Shown: piece by piece, positions 1-5,788 of the stretch
Layout: each line of letters opens with the position of its first letter
Position numbering within the stretch: position 1 is the first letter of the stretch
From: Methylococcaceae bacterium
GTDB taxonomy: Bacteria; Pseudomonadota; Gammaproteobacteria; Methylococcales; Methylomonadaceae
Direction: 5' to 3'
NCBI GenBank assembly: GCA_947505055.1
Contig: CANNLO010000314.1
Location: 1-5,788 of the forward strand
Length of the DNA: 5,788 nt
The notes under the pieces: model-generated
What the model saw: the letters and a program-made list of their open reading frames with translations, nothing else
Database searches by the model: none
What the model was told of the DNA's origin: nothing
Translations under genes and position numbers: made by a program

Positions 1-2
1 AG

Positions 3-368
3 GCAAAATATGCTGCAGAACACTACATAACAGAAATTCTTATGTATACAAATTATCTTATGACAAAAAAATTGCACTTCACGCACTACGGCTTCATCCA
101 GAGTAAATTCCCTTCTTACGAAATAAAGAATATATTAAAAATACTCCTGAACCCATTAACACATATAACACTTGATGAAATTTATTGGGAAATAGATTCA
201 AGGCATTTAAATGAGATGATTGAAGCATACAAATACATTGCAAATAACATGTATCGTTTACATTTACCAAACCCAACTATTGTGCATGCTCCACAATTTA
301 CGCTAGTGCCAACTGGCAAACCAATTGGCAACTATCAAGCATTTGAGTATAGAAGCCCACAAGGTTAG
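3..368 (+). CDS. C-terminal part of an unrecognised protein, open at left edge
   Basis: The reading frame is open from position 3 to the TAG at 366-368 and gives 121 visible residues. The first in-frame ATG is at 42 and the next at 60. Neither has a Shine-Dalgarno sequence in front of it, and the frame continues without a stop to the window edge, so the visible part is most likely the tail of a longer gene. I do not recognise the family. The segment is rich in Tyr, His, Ile and Asn, has no obvious signal peptide, membrane helix or metal-binding motif, and its middle (about residues 50-85 of the visible part) looks helical. It ends 153 bases before the mcrB-like gene and is followed by a short palindrome, so it probably belongs to a separate transcription unit. 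An alternative is a short stand-alone gene starting at 42 (108 residues). Confidence 0.55.
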   Translation, partial: AKYAAEHYITEILMYTNYLMTKKLHFTHYGFIQSKFPSYEIKNILKILLNPLTHITLDEIYWEIDSRHLNEMIEAYKYIANNMYRLHLPNPTIVHAPQFTLVPTGKPIGNYQAFEYRSPQG

Positions 369-377
369 TTGTATTTC

Positions 378-396
378 GTTGATTTTTACTATCAAC
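378..396 (+). terminator. Short palindrome, possible weak terminator or operator
   Basis: GTTGAT (378-383) and its exact reverse complement ATCAAC (391-396) flank a 7-base T-rich loop. It lies 9 bases after the stop codon of the upstream gene. The stem is only 6 bp and not GC-rich, and the following T-run is poor (TTTAT), so it would be a weak intrinsic terminator at best. A protein-binding dyad is an alternative. Confidence 0.25.
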
Positions 397-427
397 TTTA
401 TGGTAGCAATCTGTTCAGATATTTAAT

Positions 428-463
428 TTAACATTAACAATCAAATTGCAGCATAATTCTAAT
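428..463 (+). promoter_or_regulatory. Two overlapping sigma70-like promoter candidates for the operon
   Basis: The hexamer TTAACA occurs twice in tandem, at 428-433 and 434-439; each matches the -35 consensus TTGACA at five of six positions. CATAAT at 452-457 lies 18 bases after the first copy, and TCTAAT at 458-463 lies 18 bases after the second; each matches TATAAT at five of six. Either pair would start transcription near 464-471, about 50-58 bases before the mcrB-like ATG. AT-rich DNA produces such matches by chance, so this is a prediction. No other comparably good promoter was seen in front of genes 3-7. Confidence 0.4.
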
Positions 464-507
464 GACATGGCAGTCTGGTAAATAGGTCTTAGCTTACAAA
501 TTACGTT

Positions 508-512
508 AGGAG
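508..512 (+). promoter_or_regulatory. Ribosome binding site of the mcrB-like gene
   Basis: AGGAG lies 9 bases before the ATG at 522. It is the strongest Shine-Dalgarno match in the window and fixes the start at 522 rather than at the in-frame ATG at 546 (residue 9). Confidence 0.75.
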
Positions 513-521
513 AGCAAAGAA

Positions 522-2681
522 ATGTCTCGTTACATTGGAAGGGAGATGGATAGCACCGTTATTTTGGAAGCAGCCTCTCACTGGAAAGAAGTTGCACTTG
601 AATCTGATGGTTCAGTTTTCTCTAACCTCAACCTTTGGACAATTCAAGGGCTAGAGGCTATGGAGACATATTATACGAATCAGCTTAACACTGGGGAAGG
701 AAATTTCTTAGATAAGCTTAACGAGCAACTGAATCCAACATCTCCAGAAATCAAAAAACTTGCATCTGAAATGTTATGGTTAATGTTGCTTTGCCCTAGC
801 AACATAGGCCAACAAAGTAAGAATGATACTATTAGAACAATATGGGGATGGAGTGGCGATGCTCTTCCAAATACAGCAACTCCATGGTTATCGGAAAATG
901 TCTTAGCAGGGATAGGTTCAAGCGGCCCTGGTTTCAACAACCATCGTTGGAGAGAACTAGTATTCTTCATCAACGTAATGCTCACTTTTAAAAGGCTTCC
1001 TAATGCCAGGAAGTTGGACTTATTAAATGATTCATGGGCTTTTGCAACTTGGTTAAACGGAATTAGCGGTGCTGATGTCCGCCAACTACGTCACATGTTA
1101 TTATTTTTACTTTTCCCAGACAGCTTTGAACGCATATTTTCACCAAAACATAAAAAAAATATCGTAACAACGTTCACTAGGCAGCCGGCAGTTCAACTGC
1201 AAGGCCTCTTAGAGATAGATAAAACTTTGTTTCGTATTCGCAATGAATTAGTTGGTGAATATGGAATTGACGAGCTTGATTACTATGAACAACCGCTCTA
1301 TTCGAGGTGGCATGCGCCGCAACCTAATACAACTACGCCACTTCAACCTCCTAGTCCACCTTCTAATTTGCCTCTAAACCAAATTTTATTTGGTCCGCCT
1401 GGTACAGGTAAAACATATGCGACCATTAATGAAACCTTGCGTATTCTTGATCCAGTATTTTTAATGCAACACAGCACAGAAAGAGTTGTCCTTAAAAGGC
1501 GATTTGACAACCTAATTTCAGCTGGACATGTTCGCTTTGTGACTTTTCATCAAAGCTTTAGTTACGAAGATTTTGTCGAAGGGATTCGAGCTGAATCATT
1601 AGATGGTGGCTTGAATTACTCAGTTAAAGATGGCGTATTCAAAATCTTATGTAATGAAGCCTCGTCTGAAGTTAATCTAGCGTCAGCCACAACAGCGTTT
1701 AATGTGGGCGATAGATTTAATAGCGGCTATATTGTTAGACGAATTACGCCAGATATATTGGAATTAGAAAAGCCAGATGGCAAAACTTTTGCTTTATCTG
1801 TTTCATTGTTACAGTGCCTTTCAGATTACGTTGGAAACGGCAATATCACTCTGTCTGACATTAGTAAAAAAGCTGTTTTTAAAAAAATATCTGACCATAA
1901 ATTAGACCCTCATCTTGTAAACGGTTATAACGCGATTATTAAATCCTTAGTTGAGCGACTTTCTGAAGTTAATTCATCCCCACTGCTTTCTCAGGCTAAG
2001 TCAAATGCTAAAGTTCTTATTATTGATGAAATCAACCGTGGGAATATTTCTCGCATTTTTGGTGAACTCATCACATTAATTGAGCCGTCTAAACGTTCTG
2101 GGGCTAACGAAGCACTCGAAGTAACTTTACCGTACTCGAAGAAACCTTTTAGCGTTCCAGGCAATGTATTTCTAATCGGCACAATGAACACTGCAGACCG
2201 CTCATTAACGGGCTTAGACGTTGCATTACGCAGAAGATTTACTTTTAAAGAGATGCCACCTCAACCTCAATTACTTGATGAAGTTAACATTGGCGATGTA
2301 AATATCGGCGCGGTATTACGTAAAATGAATGAGCGTATTGAAGTCTTACTAGATCGAGATCACTGCTTAGGACATGCGTATTTTATGCCTCTAGAGGATG
2401 ATAATTCACCTGCCAACCTTAAATTTATCTTTCGCCAGCAAATCTTACCGTTATTACAGGAGTACTTTTTTGAGGATTGGGAGCGGATTGCTTGGGTATT
2501 AAATTGTCAAAATAGCAATGTTCATCAAGCCTTTATAGAAAATACTTCAGCTGACCTTAGTAGTCTCTTTGGTGCTGACATTGCAAATAGTCTACAAAAT
2601 GTAGTTGGGCGCTGGCGAATAAATGAAGATGCCTTTAGCAATATTGAGTGTTATCGAAATATTATTGGGGTTGCTCCATGA
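522..2681 (+). CDS. mcrB: McrB-like AAA+ NTPase of a type IV (McrBC) restriction system
   Basis: This is the motor and probable DNA-recognition subunit of a McrBC-type restriction complex. In the family, McrB forms a hexameric AAA+ ring that hydrolyses GTP, stimulated by McrC. Visible in the 719 residues: an N-terminal domain of about 260 residues that I cannot assign; a Pro/Thr-rich linker (264-284); Walker A GPPGTGKT (291-298); the family motif FHQSFSYEDFVEG (342-354); Walker B VLIIDEINRGN (498-508); the McrB signature MNTADRS (555-561); an arginine cluster RRR (570-572); and near the C-terminus the family-typical LLDRDHCLGHAYFM. E. coli McrB is about 460 residues. The extra length comes from a larger N-terminus and from about 100 residues inserted between Walker A and Walker B (roughly 385-488). 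The start at 522 is supported by AGGAG. The stop overlaps mcrC by four bases, which implies translational coupling. The target modification cannot be read from the sequence. Confidence 0.93.
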   Translation: MSRYIGREMDSTVILEAASHWKEVALESDGSVFSNLNLWTIQGLEAMETYYTNQLNTGEGNFLDKLNEQLNPTSPEIKKLASEMLWLMLLCPSNIGQQSKNDTIRTIWGWSGDALPNTATPWLSENVLAGIGSSGPGFNNHRWRELVFFINVMLTFKRLPNARKLDLLNDSWAFATWLNGISGADVRQLRHMLLFLLFPDSFERIFSPKHKKNIVTTFTRQPAVQLQGLLEIDKTLFRIRNELVGEYGIDELDYYEQPLYSRWHAPQPNTTTPLQPPSPPSNLPLNQILFGPPGTGKTYATINETLRILDPVFLMQHSTERVVLKRRFDNLISAGHVRFVTFHQSFSYEDFVEGIRAESLDGGLNYSVKDGVFKILCNEASSEVNLASATTAFNVGDRFNSGYIVRRITPDILELEKPDGKTFALSVSLLQCLSDYVGNGNITLSDISKKAVFKKISDHKLDPHLVNGYNAIIKSLVERLSEVNSSPLLSQAKSNAKVLIIDEINRGNISRIFGELITLIEPSKRSGANEALEVTLPYSKKPFSVPGNVFLIGTMNTADRSLTGLDVALRRRFTFKEMPPQPQLLDEVNIGDVNIGAVLRKMNERIEVLLDRDHCLGHAYFMPLEDDNSPANLKFIFRQQILPLLQEYFFEDWERIAWVLNCQNSNVHQAFIENTSADLSSLFGADIANSLQNVVGRWRINEDAFSNIECYRNIIGVAP

Positions 2682-3973
2682 AAATCGTAGTTGTGCGCGA
2701 ATATGCGCGCCTAACTATAGATGTAGTGCCTACTACGCTTGATCAAGCGACCATATCACCTTCAGCGTTTGAGTGGTTATGCAATGTTGCAGCCACTTTT
2801 AATAAAAATGGTGCGTCTCTACTACATATTGAAAATAGACGTTGGTTAAAGCTGGATAATCATGTTGGCATAATTGAAACACCTTGCGGCACTTTATTGG
2901 AAATTCTTCCAAAACATACTGATGACTCTACTGAAATCTCTGCCAATTCATCACGCGCATTATTAATCAAGATGTTGGCAGTAGCATTAAATCTTCCTGT
3001 ACGCACTACATATCAAACTGACATCCAAACTTTTAATCACCCATTATTAGAATGGGTGATGAAGCAGTTCATTCTCGCTCTAGAACACCTCATTAAACGT
3101 GGAATGCGCTTTGACTACCATCGAATTGAAGAGGATCAACGATATTTACGTGGTCAACTAGATGTAGTAAAGCAAATGCGGCAGCCGCCGGGGAGTAGAC
3201 ACATATTTCCAATACGTCATGATGTTTATTTGCCAGACCGTCCAGAAAACCGCTTACTAAAATCAGCATTAATGCGAGTATGTCGCACAACTAAACAACC
3301 TGACACTTGGCGCTTGTCGCATGAATTAGCTGGATTATTAGCAGAAATACCTGACAGCAAGGATACTCAAAGTGATTTCCGTCAGTGGCAGAGTGATCGA
3401 CTAATGGCTCATTATCAACCAATTCACCCATGGTGTGAATTAGTGTTAGGTGAACATATGCCACTGGCTATACGTGGAAAAACACATGGTATCAGCCTGC
3501 TTTTCCCAATGGAAAAATTATTTGAGCGTTACGTGGAAGTCAAACTGCGCGGGGAACTTCCGGCTCATTTCACTTTGAAATCACAAGCTACCAGCGAATC
3601 TTTGTGTATGCATAATGGCTCAAATATGTTTCAGTTGCGCCCTGACTTTCTTGTGAAGCAAGCAAACGAAAATATATTAGTGTTAGATACCAAATGGAAG
3701 CTTTTATCAACTACTGATAGAGAAAATAAGTATGGCTTGAGTCAAAGTGACTTCTATCAGTTATTCGCATATGGGCACAAATACTTGGCTGCTAGAGGCG
3801 ACATGCTGCTTATCTACCCTCTTACTAGAACATTTACTGACGTACTACCTTCTTTTGATTATTCGCATGATTTAAGGCTATGGGTTGTTCCATTTGACCT
3901 TGAAAATGACATCATGCATTGGCCATTAGAAGTAAGGGAAACAATATCCACGGAATTTCGTCGTTTCGCTTAA
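2678..3973 (+). CDS. mcrC: McrC-like PD-(D/E)XK nuclease subunit of McrBC
   Basis: This is the nuclease partner of the preceding McrB. In the family, McrC binds the McrB ring, stimulates its NTPase and cuts DNA. I start it at the ATG at 2678, which overlaps the mcrB stop as ATGA and has GGGG (2667-2670) 7 bases upstream; this gives 431 residues. A GTG at 2648 would add ten residues and lies deep inside mcrB. With the ATG numbering, the N-terminal half carries McrC-type motifs YLRGQL (156-161) and PDRPENRLL (186-194). The catalytic core is at the C-terminus: D323 in RPDFLV, D337 and K339 in VLDTKWK (335-341), then the helix DFYQLFAYG with Q361 and Y365, the usual closing QxxxY element of this nuclease fold. 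All expected catalytic residues are present, so the enzyme looks intact. E. coli McrC is about 350 residues; longer forms of this size are common. Confidence 0.92.
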   Translation: MKIVVVREYARLTIDVVPTTLDQATISPSAFEWLCNVAATFNKNGASLLHIENRRWLKLDNHVGIIETPCGTLLEILPKHTDDSTEISANSSRALLIKMLAVALNLPVRTTYQTDIQTFNHPLLEWVMKQFILALEHLIKRGMRFDYHRIEEDQRYLRGQLDVVKQMRQPPGSRHIFPIRHDVYLPDRPENRLLKSALMRVCRTTKQPDTWRLSHELAGLLAEIPDSKDTQSDFRQWQSDRLMAHYQPIHPWCELVLGEHMPLAIRGKTHGISLLFPMEKLFERYVEVKLRGELPAHFTLKSQATSESLCMHNGSNMFQLRPDFLVKQANENILVLDTKWKLLSTTDRENKYGLSQSDFYQLFAYGHKYLAARGDMLLIYPLTRTFTDVLPSFDYSHDLRLWVVPFDLENDIMHWPLEVRETISTEFRRFA

Positions 3974-3982
3974 TAATTTATC

Positions 3983-3986
3983 AGGA
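3983..3986 (+). promoter_or_regulatory. Ribosome binding site of the DUF4236 gene
   Basis: AGGA lies 8 bases before the ATG at 3995, inside the 21-base gap after mcrC. A second match, AAGGA at 3988-3992, is only 2 bases from the ATG and too close to serve. No promoter fits in this gap, so the gene is expected to depend on read-through from mcrBC. Confidence 0.55.
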
Positions 3987-3994
3987 CAAGGACT

Positions 3995-4297
3995 ATGGGC
4001 TTACGTTTTCAGAAACGCATACGGTTATTCAAAGGATTGACACTTAATTTAAGTAAGACTGGCACATCCTGGACTATTGGCGGACGTGGAACATCAATAA
4101 ATCTTAAGGACGGAAAAGCTACCGGGAATGTTGGCATCCCAGGTACGGGATTATCCTATCGAAGCAAATTGACTGGCAGTTCAAATACACCTGAACCAGA
4201 AGTGCTAACTGAAACTCAAGGTAGCTCGGGACTAGGTGTTATAATCATAGTTATTGCTTTGATTGCGCTTGGCTATTTTATTGGCAAAGCATCATAA
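3995..4297 (+). CDS. DUF4236 protein with C-terminal membrane anchor
   Basis: The first 55 or so residues match the DUF4236 pattern that I recognise from memory: it opens MGLRFQKRIRLFKGL, continues with LNLSKTGTSWTIGGRGTSIN (residues 17-36) and closes with VGIPGTGLSY (46-55). The glycine-rich, short-strand pattern suggests a small beta-structured domain. A polar linker (about 56-78) leads to a hydrophobic stretch at about 80-97 (GVIIIVIALIALGYFIG) that should form one transmembrane helix with only two or three residues after it, so the protein looks tail-anchored with its DUF4236 domain in the cytoplasm. The biochemical role of DUF4236 is not known to me. It lies 21 bases after mcrC and 11 bases before the GIY-YIG gene, inside the same operon. 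The protein is complete. The family call is firm; any link to the restriction genes rests on position alone. Confidence 0.85.
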   Translation: MGLRFQKRIRLFKGLTLNLSKTGTSWTIGGRGTSINLKDGKATGNVGIPGTGLSYRSKLTGSSNTPEPEVLTETQGSSGLGVIIIVIALIALGYFIGKAS

Positions 4298-4308
4298 GAA
4301 TTACTAAC

Positions 4309-4797
4309 ATGAATATGCCCAGCAAAGCAGATGATATTGTCATAGACGCCCTTCTTGATACATCATTGGATCTACGGCCTTTTACCCTTTCAAACATTAA
4401 AGATATCCCAGAGTACGGCTCAATTATCTACGCCGTATTTTTAGACAAGTCAGAATTTATCTATGTGGGTATTGGTGGGCTATCAGGTAAATCTGTAACG
4501 GATAGAAATCCACGAAGTCGTATCCGTCAACACACACAAGGCACCCGCAGTGGTGACCAGTTTTGTATCTACATTCAAGACTTCTATGTTTTGCCAACGT
4601 TGATTGGGCAAGCCTACACTCCAGTGAAAGGCTATCTTGATAAGCTAACTAAAGAGTTTATTCAAACGAGGCTAACCTATCGATACTATGTCGTTCAATC
4701 TGACGATAGTGATAAAGTCGTTAGACGACTAGAGCGTGAACTGCAATCAGGGCAGCATGGCCATGCGATACCAAAATTAAATGGGATGACTAAGTGA
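4309..4797 (+). CDS. GIY-YIG nuclease-like protein
   Basis: A 162-residue protein with the landmarks of a GIY-YIG endonuclease domain. The first strand motif is SIIYAVF (38-44, Tyr41 in place of the GIY tyrosine) and the second is FIYVGIG (50-56, Y52-V53-G54 in place of YIG). An arginine and histidine helix follows, SRIRQHTQG (70-78, with R71 or R73 as the catalytic arginine). The metal-binding glutamate is probably E142 in RRLERELQSG (139-148), and the closing PKLNG (155-159) supplies the usual asparagine. About 60 residues separate the arginine helix from the glutamate, so the core carries an insertion. The first 35 residues are unassigned. The key residues are present, so activity is plausible; DNA or RNA could be the substrate. 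The start at 4309 has only a weak upstream purine run, AAGAA (4296-4300); an ATG at 4315 is a possible alternative. Its stop codon overlaps the start of the next gene. Confidence 0.78.
   Translation: MNMPSKADDIVIDALLDTSLDLRPFTLSNIKDIPEYGSIIYAVFLDKSEFIYVGIGGLSGKSVTDRNPRSRIRQHTQGTRSGDQFCIYIQDFYVLPTLIGQAYTPVKGYLDKLTKEFIQTRLTYRYYVVQSDDSDKVVRRLERELQSGQHGHAIPKLNGMTK
4783..4797 (+). promoter_or_regulatory. Coupled stop/start: GGGA site and GTGA overlap
   Basis: GGGA (4783-4786) lies 7 bases before the GTG at 4794, and that GTG shares GTGA (4794-4797) with the TGA stop of the GIY-YIG gene. This decides the start of the downstream gene, which has no nearby ATG: the first in-frame ATG is 14 codons later (4836) and lacks a clear ribosome binding site. 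Ribosomes ending the GIY-YIG gene would restart here, keeping the two proteins in a fixed ratio. Confidence 0.6.
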
Positions 4798-5788
4798 CTA
4801 CTTTCGATGTGTTAAAGAAATTTATCATCAAAGATATGAGGACTCAGCATATATATCAACCCGTCATGCTGATTGAATTACTTAAAAACAATGGCAAAAG
4901 AACGGTAACGGATATAGCGAAAGCCTTTGTTAATCGAGACCCTACTCAAGTTGAGTATTACTCAAACATCGTTAAGAACATGGTCGGCCAGGTGCTGACA
5001 AAGAGCAGAGGCATCACTTACAAAGAAGGTGAAACGTACCATCTATCTGGCATTCGTGACTTAAGCGAGTTTGAACGTGAAGAATTAATTCAACTATGCC
5101 AACAAAGACTAGAAGGCTATGAAGCAAAGCGTGGCGAAGCGATGTGGGAGCATCGCAGAAGAGGCCACGAACCTATCAGTGGGTCAATCCGTTATGAAGT
5201 TTTAAAGCGAGCCGAATTTAGGTGTGAGCTATGTGGTATCTCAGCAGAAGAAAAGAGTCTAGAAGTTGACCACATTCATCCAAAGAGCCTGGGTGGTAAA
5301 GATGACTTATCAAACTATCAAGCGCTATGCTATTCATGCAATGCATCAAAAGGTAATAGAGACTCTACTGACTTCCGTGATTTAAATACACAATATGAAC
5401 ATCGATTAGAAGATTGTCTTTTCTGTAATACCCAATTAAATGACCGTGAACGTATTATTGATGAGAATGCACTGGCCTATGTGATACGCGATGGATACCC
5501 TGTAACGCAATATCATTCGCTGTTCATACCAAAGCGTCATGTTGCAGATTACTTCGGCCTCACACAGGCAGAAATCAATGCGATTAATCAACTCATCAAA
5601 ACGCAGAAGAATTTATTAGATAGAACTGATGTAACTATTGATGGTTACAACGTTGGGATGAACTGTGGTGAATCAGCAGGTCAAACAGTCTTTCACTGCC
5701 ATGTGCATTTAATACCTAGACGTAAAGGTGACGTAGAAAGCCCTAAGGGCGGTGTTCGTCATATCATTTCCGGTAAAGGTAACTATTA
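4794..5788 (+). CDS. Probable winged-helix / HNH nuclease / HIT domain fusion protein
   Basis: This frame runs from the GTG at 4794 to the window edge, 331 codons plus two bases (TA). Residues about 15-90 are charged and helical with a TVTDIAKAF segment (37-45), suggesting a winged helix-turn-helix; this part is the least certain. Residues 134-195 form an HNH nuclease: zinc pairs C144/C147 and C179/C182, catalytic-type VDHIHPKSLGG (158-168), N174 and CNASKGNR (182-189). Residues 207-331 form a HIT domain: CLFC (208-211), the family-typical PKRHV (246-250), N286, and the histidine triad HCHVHLIP (301-308), in which H303 would be the nucleophile. HIT enzymes hydrolyse or transfer nucleotides (dinucleoside polyphosphates, AMP-lysine, adenylated DNA ends in aprataxin). 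The sequence ends with GGVRHIISGKGNY, a common HIT protein end, so the stop probably begins at 5787. All catalytic residues are present. Nuclease plus HIT in one chain points to nucleic acid processing or defence; the substrate is unknown. Confidence 0.85.
   Translation, partial: MTTFDVLKKFIIKDMRTQHIYQPVMLIELLKNNGKRTVTDIAKAFVNRDPTQVEYYSNIVKNMVGQVLTKSRGITYKEGETYHLSGIRDLSEFEREELIQLCQQRLEGYEAKRGEAMWEHRRRGHEPISGSIRYEVLKRAEFRCELCGISAEEKSLEVDHIHPKSLGGKDDLSNYQALCYSCNASKGNRDSTDFRDLNTQYEHRLEDCLFCNTQLNDRERIIDENALAYVIRDGYPVTQYHSLFIPKRHVADYFGLTQAEINAINQLIKTQKNLLDRTDVTIDGYNVGMNCGESAGQTVFHCHVHLIPRRKGDVESPKGGVRHIISGKGNY

Noticed and set aside
94..276. Minus-strand frame of 60 residues
   Set aside because: It is antisense to the open + strand frame, has no family resemblance and no ribosome binding site that I could see.
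306..330. Inverted TGCCAA/TTGGCA in the first gene
   Set aside because: It falls within coding sequence where similar codons recur; the 13-base loop and 6-bp stem are within chance expectation.
680..985. Minus-strand frame of 101 residues inside mcrB
   Set aside because: It is a shadow of the McrB coding sequence, with no recognisable domain.
1991..2191. Minus-strand frame of 66 residues inside mcrB
   Set aside because: It lies opposite the Walker B and signature motifs of McrB and is explained by that gene.
2648..2677. GTG at 2648 as the start of mcrC
   Set aside because: It would add ten residues inside mcrB and has no good ribosome binding site. The ATG at 2678 makes the standard ATGA overlap, has GGGG 7 bases upstream, and begins MKIVVVREY, a typical McrC opening.
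3093..3290. Minus-strand frame of 65 residues inside mcrC
   Set aside because: It is a shadow of the conserved McrC middle region. The hydrophobic stretch comes from the complement of McrC codons.
4794..4797. Possible frameshift splitting one gene into the GIY-YIG and HNH-HIT parts
   Set aside because: The GIY-YIG protein ends naturally after its closing PKLNG motif, and the next gene has its own GGGA site and GTG start, so two coupled genes explain the overlap.
1..5788. CRISPR array, tRNA, rRNA, insertion sequence, integrase or attachment repeats
   Set aside because: No regularly spaced repeats, tRNA-like folds, transposase motifs or long terminal repeats were seen. The window is almost fully occupied by coding sequence.

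Overview
The window is an AT-rich bacterial segment with codon use, Shine-Dalgarno sites and protein flavour that suggest a gammaproteobacterium; this is an impression, not a classification. All recognisable genes lie on the + strand. The content is that of an accessory defence island: a McrBC-type (type IV, modification-dependent) restriction pair followed at very short spacing by three small genes, two of which carry unrelated nuclease folds.

Layout: (1) 3-368, the tail of an unrecognised gene that is open at the left edge. (2) 369-521, a 153-base AT-rich gap with a short palindrome, two overlapping sigma70-like promoter candidates and a good ribosome binding site. (3) 522-2681, a long McrB-like AAA+ motor of 719 residues. 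(4) 2678-3973, the McrC-like PD-(D/E)XK nuclease partner, overlapping mcrB by ATGA. (5) 3995-4297, a 100-residue DUF4236 protein with a C-terminal membrane segment. (6) 4309-4797, a GIY-YIG nuclease-like protein. (7) 4794 to the right edge, a three-part protein (probable winged helix, HNH nuclease, HIT domain) that starts at a GTG overlapping the GIY-YIG stop codon. Its stop codon probably begins at 5787 and is cut by the window edge.

The gaps between genes 3 and 7 are -4, +21, +11 and -4 bases, so they almost certainly form one operon read from about position 460. McrB and McrC are expected to assemble into a nucleotide-driven complex that recognises incoming (usually modified) DNA and cuts it. 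The three downstream genes are not part of the classical McrBC system. The tightly coupled GIY-YIG plus HNH-HIT pair looks like a second, independent or accessory effector module, and the DUF4236 membrane protein sits between the two. Whether the five genes form one composite system or two adjacent ones is the main open question. No RNA genes, CRISPR arrays, insertion sequences or attachment sites were seen.
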